Origin: Rhizobiales bacterium 62-17
GTDB lineage: Bacteria > Pseudomonadota > Alphaproteobacteria > Rhizobiales > Beijerinckiaceae
NCBI GenBank assembly: GCA_001898965.1
Contig: MKVW01000009.1
Location: forward strand, 1,010,847 to 1,074,846
Direction: 5' to 3'
DNA: 64,000 nucleotides
Below the pieces are notes generated by a model. That model was not told where the DNA came from. It was given only the letters and a program-made list of their open reading frames with translations, and searched no databases. Positions 50,244 to 58,656 of the stretch are shown in pieces. Both the position numbers and the translations under genes were made by a program. Numbering within the stretch: position 1 is the first letter of the stretch; every line of letters starts with the position of its first letter.

Positions 50244-51677
50244 ATGGCATTCACAACGGCAAGCGCGCTGCGCGTCCTTTCGCTGTTGCTCGCCGGCACC
50301 GTGCTGTCCCATCCCGCCTGGGCGCAACAGCCGGCCCCTGCCGCCGCCGCGCCCGATCCAGCCTTTGAAGCGGCCAAGAGCGCCTTCGAGGCGCTGCCGG
50401 AAGCCGACCGCCGCGCCATTCAGGATGCGCTGGTCTGGACCGGCGATTATAAAGGCAACGTCGACGGCAGCTTTGGTCGCGGTACGAGGGATGCCATCGT
50501 CGCTTATGCGCGGCGCGGCAAACTGCCGACCGATGGCACACTCGATCAGAAGGCGAAGGCCGCGCTGGTTGCCGCGGCCGACAAGGCTCGCAACGCCCAG
50601 GCTTTCCGCAAGGTCGTCGACACGCGTTCCGGCATTGCCATCGGTTTGCCGACCAAGGCGATGAGCAGGAAAACCGATACCAAGACGGGTACGACCTGGA
50701 GCACCACCGATGGTGCCGCCGCCATCGACACGTTCCAGAATGCCGAAGCCGACAGTGACCTGCCGCGTCTGTTCGAAATTCTGCGCGGCGATGCGCCAGG
50801 ACGGAAAGTGACCTATCGCGTGTTGCGGCCGGACTTCCTGGTCGTCACCGGCGAGGAAGGCGAACGGGTTTTTTACACGCGCGCGGCGCGTGGCATGGCC
50901 AATGGCGTGGCGACGGTGCGCGGTTATACCTTGTCTTACGCACGGCGCCTGCGGCCGACCTATGATGTCCTGTCGATCGCCATCGCCAATGCCTTTGAGC
51001 CTTTCCCTTCGGCCGCTTCCACGCCGTCCACATCGACGTCTCCCGCCACGGCGGGACCAGCGCCGTCGGCTTCGGGCGTGCAGCTTGCGGCCAGCGCCAT
51101 CGCCATCGGCCCCGGCCTCTTTCTCACGGCCTTGAGCGGCGATTGCGTCGATCCGAAGATCGCGGCGCGCGCGGCGACCATCACGCGGCGCGATGCGGAA
51201 ACCGGCCTCGCTTTGGTCGAAGCGCGTGGCGCGGAAATCGCGGCCGTTGCGCCAACGGCCTCCACGCCCAATGCGGGGGACAGCCTCGTGGCTCTGTTCG
51301 CCGCGCAGCTCGGCGGTCGCGATGCCGAGATCACCGTGGCGACAGGTGAGTATGTTGCACCTGTCGGCACAGGCGCGGCGCGTCTTGTCGCGCCGTTGCA
51401 GGGGCGCATTGGCGGTACGGCGATTTTCGATCGTTCGGGCGCATTGGTGGCGATCGCGGCCGCACCGGCCGCTGAGCCCGCACGCTATGCCGGCATCGTG
51501 CCGCAAGCCGCATGGAAAATCATTCCGGCTTCCGTCGCGCTGAAATTGATGAATGATGTTGGTGCGAAGCCCGTGGTGCCGCCGACCGGTGTGCCCGCGC
51601 CGCGTCCCGATCGCACCACCGGCGATATCGCGGCTCAGCGCGGCCGCTCCATTCAGCCGCTGATGTGCACACGCTAG
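50244..51677 (+). CDS. Secreted protein with peptidoglycan-binding-like domain and inactive trypsin-like fold
   Basis: A 477-residue exported protein (signal peptide ending near HPAWAQ). Residues about 50-112 (FEALPEADRRAIQDALVW, GSFGRGTRDAIVAYARR) resemble a PG_binding_1 domain. A middle region (about 120-250) is of unknown fold. The C-terminal 170 residues follow the trypsin-2/HtrA layout: IGPGLFLTALSGDCVD in place of the histidine loop, RRDAETGLALVEARG in place of the aspartate loop and GRIGGTAIFDRSGALVAIA (387-405) in place of GNSGGP. All three catalytic residues are absent, so it is likely a non-catalytic fold. The role is unknown. It is divergent from the A2M-pbpC operon. Confidence 0.7.
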   Translation: MAFTTASALRVLSLLLAGTVLSHPAWAQQPAPAAAAPDPAFEAAKSAFEALPEADRRAIQDALVWTGDYKGNVDGSFGRGTRDAIVAYARRGKLPTDGTLDQKAKAALVAAADKARNAQAFRKVVDTRSGIAIGLPTKAMSRKTDTKTGTTWSTTDGAAAIDTFQNAEADSDLPRLFEILRGDAPGRKVTYRVLRPDFLVVTGEEGERVFYTRAARGMANGVATVRGYTLSYARRLRPTYDVLSIAIANAFEPFPSAASTPSTSTSPATAGPAPSASGVQLAASAIAIGPGLFLTALSGDCVDPKIAARAATITRRDAETGLALVEARGAEIAAVAPTASTPNAGDSLVALFAAQLGGRDAEITVATGEYVAPVGTGAARLVAPLQGRIGGTAIFDRSGALVAIAAAPAAEPARYAGIVPQAAWKIIPASVALKLMNDVGAKPVVPPTGVPAPRPDRTTGDIAAQRGRSIQPLMCTR

Positions 51678-51678
51678 G

Positions 51679-51702
51679 TAACATGCGCTAAAGTGCATGT
51701 TA
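51679..51702. repeat. Perfect 8-bp inverted repeat after the pseudo-protease gene
   Basis: TAACATGC (51679-51686) and GCATGTTA (51695-51702) with an eight-base spacer. It has no T tail. It sits two bases after the stop codon and about 150 bases before the next gene, so it could be an operator for that gene or an mRNA end structure. Confidence 0.55.
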
Positions 51703-51849
51703 TGGCCTATTCCCAGGCAAATCTTTGATCGCTCGTGAACGCTGCGCGCTTGGCAGCTTGGATGAAGGCTGCTACCACCCCATCAAGATAAAGCCTTGAT
51801 CCCGGACATTCCATTCCGGCAACGATCCGGGTGGGGAGGTTATGACGCG

Positions 51850-52836
51850 ATGTCCAAGAAGCTGGCGCTGACTCTGGCTTGCGGTGACTATGAAATCGTT
51901 CGAGCCCTGAAAGAAGGCACCGTTCAGCCCGATGGCATCGAGCTGACGATCATCACGACGATGGATTCGAGCACGCGGCACTGGCGTTTCTTGCGCAACC
52001 GCGAATTCGATGTCGCTGAAGTTTCGAGCTCGTCCTATCTGCTGGCGCGCGATCAAGGCCAGCCGTTTGCGGGCATCCCCGTCTTCCTGCATCGCCGCTT
52101 TCGCCACGGCTTCGCTTTCGTCAACACCTCGAAAAATATCAACGAGCCGAAGGATCTGATCGGCCGCAGGATCGGCGTCAAATCCTTTCAGGTGTCGGCG
52201 ATCCTGTGGCTGCGCGGCATTCTCGAACATGAATATGGCGTGCCGCACAGATCGATCGAATGGGTGACGGAGATCGATGAAGATGTGGAGTTCACGCCGC
52301 CGGAAGGATTGCGTTTGTCGCGCATGCGTCACGACCAGACGTGCGAAGAACTTTTAGTGGCCGGCGAGCTCGATGCGGTGCTGCACGCCGATCTGATCTG
52401 GCCGATGGTGGAACGCCATCCGGCGGTCAAGCGTCTGTGGCCGGACTATAAGCAGGAGGAACTGGCTTATTTCCGCAAGACCGGCATTTTCCCGATCATG
52501 CATGTGACGGGCATCAAGCAGGAGATCGTCGACAAATATCCTTGGGTGCCGGTCGAGCTGATGAAGGCGTTCGAGGCGGCCAAGGCCGTCGCCATGAAGC
52601 GTATGGAAAACCCGCGCATCGTGCCACTGGCCTGGTATCGTGAGGCCTGGGAGGAGCAGGAGGACGTGCTCGGCCGCGATCCCTGGCAATATGGCATGAC
52701 CGACAGCAATCGGCATACGCTGGAGACCTTGATCGGCTATTCTTTCGAACAAGGATTGATCAAGCGGAAGATGGGGCTCGAGGAATTGTTTCTCGATGTG
52801 AACCAAGGACGCAAGCGCGGCACCAATCGCATCTGA
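51850..52836 (+). CDS. Substrate-binding-fold protein, 4,5-dihydroxyphthalate decarboxylase-like
   Basis: A 328-residue protein with no signal peptide, beginning KLALTLACGDYEIVRALKEGTVQPDGIEL. This opening, with FRHGFAFVN, DLIGRRIGVKSFQVSAILWLRGILEHEYGV and LVAGELDAVLHADL, matches the family annotated as 4,5-dihydroxyphthalate decarboxylase, which has a type 2 periplasmic-binding fold. Some members decarboxylate aromatic acids, others are only inferred. GGGGAGG lies 11 bases before the ATG at 51850, and an earlier in-frame ATG (51796) lacks family similarity. It is followed after 19 bases by a Bug binding protein and then an MFS transporter, which suggests an aromatic-acid uptake and breakdown unit. 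Confidence 0.82.
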   Translation: MSKKLALTLACGDYEIVRALKEGTVQPDGIELTIITTMDSSTRHWRFLRNREFDVAEVSSSSYLLARDQGQPFAGIPVFLHRRFRHGFAFVNTSKNINEPKDLIGRRIGVKSFQVSAILWLRGILEHEYGVPHRSIEWVTEIDEDVEFTPPEGLRLSRMRHDQTCEELLVAGELDAVLHADLIWPMVERHPAVKRLWPDYKQEELAYFRKTGIFPIMHVTGIKQEIVDKYPWVPVELMKAFEAAKAVAMKRMENPRIVPLAWYREAWEEQEDVLGRDPWQYGMTDSNRHTLETLIGYSFEQGLIKRKMGLEELFLDVNQGRKRGTNRI

Positions 52837-52855
52837 TCAAAAACGGGAGGGAAGG

Positions 52856-53881
52856 ATGAGGAGGAGTTTCGCCATTGTCGCAGGGGTTTTGGCCCTGCAG
52901 GCGCCTGCGGCAAGTCTGACCCAAAGCCTGGCTCAAGACGCCGGCCCGTTCGCGAGCGGTAAGCCGCTGACCATGATCATCGGCTTTGGCCCCGGCGGCG
53001 GTTATGACCTGTGGGGCCGCGTGGTGGCCCGCCACATCACCAAACATCTGCCCGGCAAACCCAATGCCATCCCGCAGAACATGCCTGGCGCTGGCAGCTT
53101 CACCGCCGCCAGCAATATTTATGCGATCGCGCCCAAGGATGGTTCGACCATGGGCATCATCGCGCGCGATGCCGCGCTTGGGCCCCTCACCGGCCAGGTC
53201 GGTGCCCGCTTTGATCCGTTGCAGATCACCTGGATCGGCACGCCGACCACAGAGACCAACGTCTGCATCGCCAATCAGAACGCCAAGGTGAAGACCTTCG
53301 ACGATCTCCTGAAGACCGAGCTGATCGTCGGCGATACCGGGCCTGGCACCGGCACGCGCGCCTATCCCCGGGCGCTGAATGCCATCCTTGGCACCAAGTT
53401 CAAGCTGGTGGCCGGTTTCCCCGCGTCTTCCGATGTGTTCCTCGCCATGGAACGCGGCGAAGTCGATGGCATTTGCGAAAGTCTCGACAGCGTCGACGGC
53501 AAGCGGCCGGATTGGATCTCTCAAAAGAAAGTGAACTTGATCTTTCAGGGTGGCACGGAGCCCAGCCCCGAGATAAAGGACACTCCGTTCATTCTCGATA
53601 TGGCCAAGACTGCCGAGCAGAAACAGGCGATCGAGTTCCTTTATGCGGGACAGGGTATTGGTCGGCCGTTCGTCGCGCCCCCCAACATGCCGCCGGAGCG
53701 GGTCAAAATGTTGCGTGATGCGTTCAACGCGACGATGAAGGACGAAGAATTCATCGCCGATGTGAAGAAGCAGCGGCTTGATCTCGAACCGCATACGGGT
53801 GAACAGCTCGAAGCATTGATCCGTAAGATCTATGCGACCCCCAAGCCCATCGTCGAACGCGTCGGTGAGCTGATCAAATAG
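52856..53881 (+). CDS. Bug/TctC-family periplasmic solute-binding protein (3)
   Basis: A 341-residue binding protein with a signal peptide ending near SLAQ. KPLTMIIGFGPGGGYDLWGRVVARHITKHLPG and AIPQNMPGAGSFTAASNIYAIAPKDGS match the first protein (24748) closely, so the two are paralogues. GGGAGGGA precedes the ATG. It lies 19 bases after the dihydroxyphthalate decarboxylase-like gene and 16 before an MFS gene, all in one direction. No TctA or TctB gene is adjacent. The ligand is probably a small carboxylate. Confidence 0.88.
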   Translation: MRRSFAIVAGVLALQAPAASLTQSLAQDAGPFASGKPLTMIIGFGPGGGYDLWGRVVARHITKHLPGKPNAIPQNMPGAGSFTAASNIYAIAPKDGSTMGIIARDAALGPLTGQVGARFDPLQITWIGTPTTETNVCIANQNAKVKTFDDLLKTELIVGDTGPGTGTRAYPRALNAILGTKFKLVAGFPASSDVFLAMERGEVDGICESLDSVDGKRPDWISQKKVNLIFQGGTEPSPEIKDTPFILDMAKTAEQKQAIEFLYAGQGIGRPFVAPPNMPPERVKMLRDAFNATMKDEEFIADVKKQRLDLEPHTGEQLEALIRKIYATPKPIVERVGELIK

Positions 53882-53897
53882 GACTTTGGCGCGCTAG

Positions 53898-55115
53898 ATG
53901 GCATTTTCGGTCAAGGGCCTGGAGCCGTTCCAGTCGCGCGAATATTCCTGTTTCTTCTTCTCGCGTTTCTTCGCCGGGTTGGCGATCAGCATGGTCGATG
54001 TCGCCGTCGGCTGGATGGTCTATGAGATGACCGGCAGCGCGGTGGCTTTGGGCCTGATTGGCCTCGCCGCCTTCGCGCCCAACATTTTGTTTCTGTTGAT
54101 CGCCGGTCATGTCGCCGATCGTTACGATCGCCGGCAGGTGTTGATGGTGTGCTACAGCATCTCGGCCGTGGCTTCCTTTGGCCTCTATTTGAGTGCCGTG
54201 CTGCAGATCGAGAGATTGCCTCTCATCTATGCTCTGGTGTTTCTGGCCGGTGCCGCACGAGCCTTTTTTAGCCCGGCCTCTTCGGCGCTTCTGCCGAACC
54301 TGGTGAGCAAGGAACAATTGGCCAATGCGGTGGCGCTCGGCTCGACCGCCACCAAGACCGCTTCGATCATCGGCCCGGCGGTGGGCGGTTTCGCTTATCT
54401 GTTCGGCGCGCCCTTCGTGTTCCTCTGCACGACGTTTCTGTCGGCGACCTGCGTCGCACTGCTCTACATGCTCAAGCGTCGCCCGCCGGCCGACAACACG
54501 TCGCAATTGTCGTGGGAATATATGACGGCGGGGCTCAAATCGATCTGGTCGAACTCGACCTTGCTCGGTCTGATCTCGCTCGATCTCTTTGCCGTTCTGT
54601 TGGGTGGCGCCACGGCGCTGCTGCCGATGTTCGCCAAGGATATTTTCGATGCCGGCCCGGTTGGGCTCGGCCTGTTGCGCAGCGCGCCCTCGGTCGGCGC
54701 CATCGGCACGGCGGTGGTGCTGGCGCGCTTCCCGCTCAACAGTCGGGTGGGGCTGCGCATGTTCCAGGCGGTCGGTCTGTTCGGCCTCGCCACCATCGGC
54801 TTTGGCTTGTCGTCGCATATCGGCGTGGCGTTGGTGTGTCTGGTCATCTTGGGGGCGGCCGACATGGTGAGCGTCTATGTCCGCAGTACCCTGGTGCAGT
54901 TGGAAACGCCCGATGAGATGCGCGGCCGCGTCTCGGCCGTGAACAGCCTGTTCATCGGCGCGTCCAACGAGCTTGGCCAGTTTTATTCCGGCATCGTTGC
55001 CAGTTTGACAGGCCCGGTGCTGGCCGTGGTCATCGGCGGGGGTGGGGCGGTCGCCGTCACCCTGGCCTGGATGCGCCTGTTTCCAGGGTTGAAGGAGCGG
55101 GACAAGCTGGTCTGA
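53898..55115 (+). CDS. MFS exporter (MFS_3, enterobactin exporter-like)
   Basis: A 405-residue membrane protein with 10-12 hydrophobic segments and the loop motif GHVADRYDRRQVL after segment 2, followed by GAARAFFSPASSALLPNLVSKEQLANAVALGSTATKTASIIGPAVGG. This pattern is typical of the MFS_3 group, which includes EntS-like exporters and macrolide efflux proteins. ETPDEMRGRVSAVNSLF in the C-terminal half is another signature. It probably exports a small molecule. It belongs to the 51850-55730 gene series and precedes a MarR regulator. Confidence 0.87.
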   Translation: MAFSVKGLEPFQSREYSCFFFSRFFAGLAISMVDVAVGWMVYEMTGSAVALGLIGLAAFAPNILFLLIAGHVADRYDRRQVLMVCYSISAVASFGLYLSAVLQIERLPLIYALVFLAGAARAFFSPASSALLPNLVSKEQLANAVALGSTATKTASIIGPAVGGFAYLFGAPFVFLCTTFLSATCVALLYMLKRRPPADNTSQLSWEYMTAGLKSIWSNSTLLGLISLDLFAVLLGGATALLPMFAKDIFDAGPVGLGLLRSAPSVGAIGTAVVLARFPLNSRVGLRMFQAVGLFGLATIGFGLSSHIGVALVCLVILGAADMVSVYVRSTLVQLETPDEMRGRVSAVNSLFIGASNELGQFYSGIVASLTGPVLAVVIGGGGAVAVTLAWMRLFPGLKERDKLV

Positions 55116-55202
55116 GCAAATATTTGCACCGGGCAGCCGGCGGGCGCAAAATTGTCTAGACTGCGGGAAGGAGTCGGGAAACGGCTCAGCTTAGGACGAA
55201 TG

Positions 55203-55730
55203 ATGAACGAACTTCTTGACGCAGAACGGGTGTGGTTTCGGCTTTTGCGTGTGAATACACGCATGAACAGCGTGATTGCCGACCGTTTGCGCGAGATCGG
55301 TTTATCCGTTCCCCAGTGCGATATTCTCACCACCCTGACCGAACAGGAGGGCATGAGCCAGCAGGATCTCGCCCGCAGGCTCTATGTCACCAAAGGCAAT
55401 ATTTCCGGCCTCGTCGACCGCCTGGTGGCGGCGGCGCTGGTCGAACGGCGGACGATTCCCGGCGATCGCCGCTCGCACGCCATCTTCCTCACCGAGGACG
55501 GCCGCCGCATGGCCATGGAGGCGATCGCCGTCCAGAAGCGCTTCGTCGAGGAGACCTTCGCGAAAATGCCGGCCGATCGGCTGGCCGATTTCGAGAAACT
55601 GGTGATCGAGGTGCGCGATCTGGTGCGCGCCGCCGCCAATGTGCAGGAGCCGGCGATCGGCACGGCGATGCAGAACAAGGTCCGCACCACTTCGCCGCCC
55701 CGCGCCCGCATTCGGTCTGTCGGTAGCTAA
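55203..55730 (+). CDS. MarR-family transcriptional regulator
   Basis: A 175-residue winged helix-turn-helix protein with GLSVPQCDILTTLTEQEGMSQQDLARRLYVTKGNISGLVDRL, then the wing RRTIPGDRRSHAIFLTEDGRRM. MarR dimers repress efflux or catabolic genes and release DNA on binding phenolic ligands. The frame opens at TTG 55152, but two adjacent ATGs at 55200 and 55203 are better; AGGA is six bases before the second. About 40 residues after the domain are a polar tail. It follows the MFS exporter by 87 bases and probably regulates it or the nearby catabolic genes. Confidence 0.88.
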   Translation: MNELLDAERVWFRLLRVNTRMNSVIADRLREIGLSVPQCDILTTLTEQEGMSQQDLARRLYVTKGNISGLVDRLVAAALVERRTIPGDRRSHAIFLTEDGRRMAMEAIAVQKRFVEETFAKMPADRLADFEKLVIEVRDLVRAAANVQEPAIGTAMQNKVRTTSPPRARIRSVGS

Positions 55731-55809
55731 AACCGCTCATTTTCGGATTATTATCGTTCCATATCGGACGATTTCTGTGCTTGATTCCTAACGATATATA
55801 TGTGTGAAT

Positions 55810-55831
55810 ATAGCGTATGGAGTGACGCTAT
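55810..55831 (+). promoter_or_regulatory. Inverted repeat enclosing the ribosome binding site and start of the DUF2325 gene
   Basis: ATAGCGT (55810-55816) and ACGCTAT (55825-55831) are separated by eight bases that contain the GGAG ribosome binding site (55819-55822). The right arm includes the first two bases of the ATG (55830). As RNA it could hide the start; as DNA it could be an operator. Confidence 0.6.
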
Positions 55832-57089
55832 GTTCCCGCACGCCCAGCCCAAGACTGTCTTGCGCCTTGACGCCTCGGCCGCTTTCGCCTTTCCGGCCAG
55901 GGGGCCATTGGTCAATGTCGCCGAACCGCGCCGTCGCAAGCTGTGGGACTTCAGCACGTCGCTGCATTGCTCGATCGTCGGCACCTGTCTGACCCTGCCG
56001 GCGCTGCGCAAGGTCGTCGGCAAATCCATCGGTCCGGCGGCGATCGCCAATCAGTCCGACCATGAAATCCATAAGGAAGGCGTGCGGCTCGCATCGACAG
56101 CGGGCGGAGCTGGCAAACTGCTGCAGAAGGCGCTTGAGGCCGAACATGCGGCGGCCATCCGGCGCTTCGAAAGTGCCGCGACGCCGGCGGACATTCTCAC
56201 ACTCTGGCGCGAGTCGCGTGCCATGGGCGACGTCGCGGGCGGCTATTGGGCGGCACTGACCCATCCGGCCACCGACACGACGCTGCTGAAACAGATCTTC
56301 GGCGAGATCCATATGCTGTCGCATCTGGTCGGCGCCGCCAATCGCGCCGACATTCGCCGCCTCGCTGATCTCGAACAGGAGAACGTCCGCCTCAGCGAGA
56401 AGGTTGAGCGGCAGGAGAGCCGGCTGCGCAGCATGGTGACCGAGCGCGACGCGCGGATCATGCGGCTGCAAGCGATGCTCGCGGAAACGACATCCGCCGC
56501 GCCAGCGCCGACGGATCGCGATGGCGAGGTGGAAGAGCTGCGTGCCTTGGTGGCGAGCCTGAGTTCGAAACTCGATCGCGAAAGCGCTAGGCGCACCAAG
56601 CTCGAAACGCAGCAAGCAAATCTGCGCGCGGAAACGCAAACGGCGCGCGAGGAGCGCGACACCGCCGTCGATGCGAAGGATCGCCTGGCCGAAGAACTGG
56701 CGGCGCTTGAAGATTACATGCAGGCCGATGCGTCGGCGCCTGCAACGCAGCCTTTATTGTCAGGCCAGACCTTTCTCTATGTCGGCGGCCGGGCGCACAC
56801 GCTCGCCGCCATCAAGGAAGCGGTCAGCGCCGCTGGCGCACTCTTCCTGCATCACGATGGCGGATTGGATGAAGCCACGAGCCTGCTGCCGTCCCTGATC
56901 GGCCGCGCCGATGTGGTGGCCTTTCCGGTCGATTGCATCAGCCACAATGCGATGTTCACGGTGAAACGCCTGTGCAAGCAGGCGCAGAAACCATTCGTGC
57001 CGCTGCCGAGCAGCAGCCTGGCGGGCGTTCTGCGCCTGCTCAAGGCTTGGCCTGCCCTGCGGCCAAACACGGTTGCGATCGACGCCTGA
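55830..57089 (+). CDS. DUF2325 protein with coiled coil and novel N-terminal Cys/His domain
   Basis: A 419-residue protein with no signal peptide or membrane segment. Three parts are visible. Residues 36-180 form an alpha-helical domain with possible metal ligands C47, C53, H78, H81, H106, H145, H161 and H165. Residues about 180-300 are a long coiled coil rich in Glu, Arg and Gln. Residues 312-406 are DUF2325, with FLYVGGRAHTLAAIKEAV and a C-x2-H-x9-C site (C369, H372, C382). GGAG lies seven bases before the ATG at 55830. The function of DUF2325 is not established. The gene is followed by an aldehyde dehydrogenase 37 bases later. Confidence 0.8.
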   Translation: MFPHAQPKTVLRLDASAAFAFPARGPLVNVAEPRRRKLWDFSTSLHCSIVGTCLTLPALRKVVGKSIGPAAIANQSDHEIHKEGVRLASTAGGAGKLLQKALEAEHAAAIRRFESAATPADILTLWRESRAMGDVAGGYWAALTHPATDTTLLKQIFGEIHMLSHLVGAANRADIRRLADLEQENVRLSEKVERQESRLRSMVTERDARIMRLQAMLAETTSAAPAPTDRDGEVEELRALVASLSSKLDRESARRTKLETQQANLRAETQTAREERDTAVDAKDRLAEELAALEDYMQADASAPATQPLLSGQTFLYVGGRAHTLAAIKEAVSAAGALFLHHDGGLDEATSLLPSLIGRADVVAFPVDCISHNAMFTVKRLCKQAQKPFVPLPSSSLAGVLRLLKAWPALRPNTVAIDA

Positions 57090-57126
57090 GCGCGTCGATC
57101 TTCCACGTCTGTCTGAGGAGAAACCC

Positions 57127-58614
57127 ATGGATGATATCGCGTTTTCGGGCGATCAATTGGCGTCGGCCTTTCTGAAGCGCTGCGGCAAACTGCTGATCGA
57201 CGGCAAGGAAGTGCCCGCCGTGTCGGGCAAAACGTTTGAGGTGGTCAACCCGGCCACCGAACAGGTGATCGCGCGGGTCGCTCACGGCGAAGAAGCCGAT
57301 GTCGATCTGGCGGTCGTGGCCGCACGCAAGGCTTTCGACGGTGGCCCGTGGGTGCGCATGGCGCCGGCCGAACGCGCCAAGCTCATCTACAAACTTGGCG
57401 AAGCGATCGAGCGGCACGCCGATGAACTTGCGCTGATCGAAACCTTGGACAACGGCAAGCCGCTTAAGGCGTCGCGCACCATCGACATTCCAAGCTCGGC
57501 CGAGAAGCTGCGCTACTACGCCGGCTGGGCCACCAAACTCTACGGCACCACCGCCGATGTCTCGCTGCCGGGCGATTGGCACGCCTATACCTTGCGCGAG
57601 CCGGTCGGCGTCGCCGCCTTGATCGTGCCGTGGAACTTCCCGCTGATGATGGCGGTCTCGAAGATCGCACCGGCGCTCGCCGCCGGCTGCACCGTCATTC
57701 TCAAGCCGGCAGAACAGACACCGCTGACGGCGCTGCGTCTTGGTGAACTGGTGCAGGAAGCCGGCTTCCCGCCTGGCGTCATCAACATCGTCACCGGCTT
57801 TGGCGAGGCCGGCGCGGCGCTGGTCGATCATCCCGGCGTCGACAAGGTCTCCTTCACCGGCTCGACCGAAGTCGGCAAGCTGATCCTCAAGGCGGCCACC
57901 GGCAATCTGAAGCGCGTGACGTTGGAACTCGGCGGCAAGTCGCCGGTCATCGTCTTTCCCGATGCGAACATCGATCAGACGATCGAAGGCGTGTCGCGTT
58001 TCATCTTCACCAACGCCGGTCAGGTCTGCGCGGCGGGCTCGCGGCTCTATGCGCATAAAAAAGTGTTCGACCGCATTCTCGAAGGTGTCGCCGAACGGGC
58101 GCAGAAGCTGAAGGTCGGTCCTGGCGTCGATGCGGCGACCGAAATGGGTCCTCTGGTCTCGCAGGAACAGCTTGATCGCGTCACCGGCTTTCTGCAATCG
58201 GGCCGTGAAGCCGGCGCCTCGGTCGTCACCGGCGGCAAGCGTTTCGGCCAGTCCGGCTATTTCGTCGAGCCGACAATTCTCGCCGACACCACGGCCGATA
58301 TGGCGGTGCGGCGCGAGGAAATCTTTGGACCGGTTCTCTGCGCCGCGACATTCGATGACGACAGTCTTGATGCCATCGCCGCGGAGGCCAACAACACGAC
58401 CTACGGTCTGTCGGCCTATGTGTGGACGCAGAACCTCAGCGTCGCCCACAAGATGGCGAAGCGGTTGAAGTCCGGCTTCATCCGCATCAACGGTGGCGGC
58501 CTCGACAACGCTTTGCCCTTCGGCGGCTACAAACAGTCTGGCTGGGGTCGCGAGAATGCCAAGGAAGGCGTTGAGACCTTCACCGAGGTTAAATCGGTGA
58601 TCATCGGGCTTTAA
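57127..58614 (+). CDS. NAD(P)-dependent aldehyde dehydrogenase
   Basis: A 495-residue enzyme of the ALDH superfamily. N170 (VPWNFP), E267 ([10 protein letters not shown]) and the catalytic C301 ([11 protein letters not shown]) are in place, as are FTGSTEVGK and FGPVL. It should oxidise an aldehyde to a carboxylic acid; sequence style is close to betaine-aldehyde, phenylacetaldehyde and gamma-aminobutyraldehyde dehydrogenases. GAGGAG six bases before the ATG at 57127 fixes the start. It is the second gene after the DUF2325 gene and probably cotranscribed, but the reason for the pairing is unclear. Confidence 0.93.
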   Translation: MDDIAFSGDQLASAFLKRCGKLLIDGKEVPAVSGKTFEVVNPATEQVIARVAHGEEADVDLAVVAARKAFDGGPWVRMAPAERAKLIYKLGEAIERHADELALIETLDNGKPLKASRTIDIPSSAEKLRYYAGWATKLYGTTADVSLPGDWHAYTLREPVGVAALIVPWNFPLMMAVSKIAPALAAGCTVILKPAEQTPLTALRLGELVQEAGFPPGVINIVTGFGEAGAALVDHPGVDKVSFTGSTEVGKLILKAATGNLKRVTLELGGKSPVIVFPDANIDQTIEGVSRFIFTNAGQVCAAGSRLYAHKKVFDRILEGVAERAQKLKVGPGVDAATEMGPLVSQEQLDRVTGFLQSGREAGASVVTGGKRFGQSGYFVEPTILADTTADMAVRREEIFGPVLCAATFDDDSLDAIAAEANNTTYGLSAYVWTQNLSVAHKMAKRLKSGFIRINGGGLDNALPFGGYKQSGWGRENAKEGVETFTEVKSVIIGL

Positions 58615-58656
58615 GCACACGGGAACCGACAAGAGGGGCGGCGGGTTTATCTTTTG

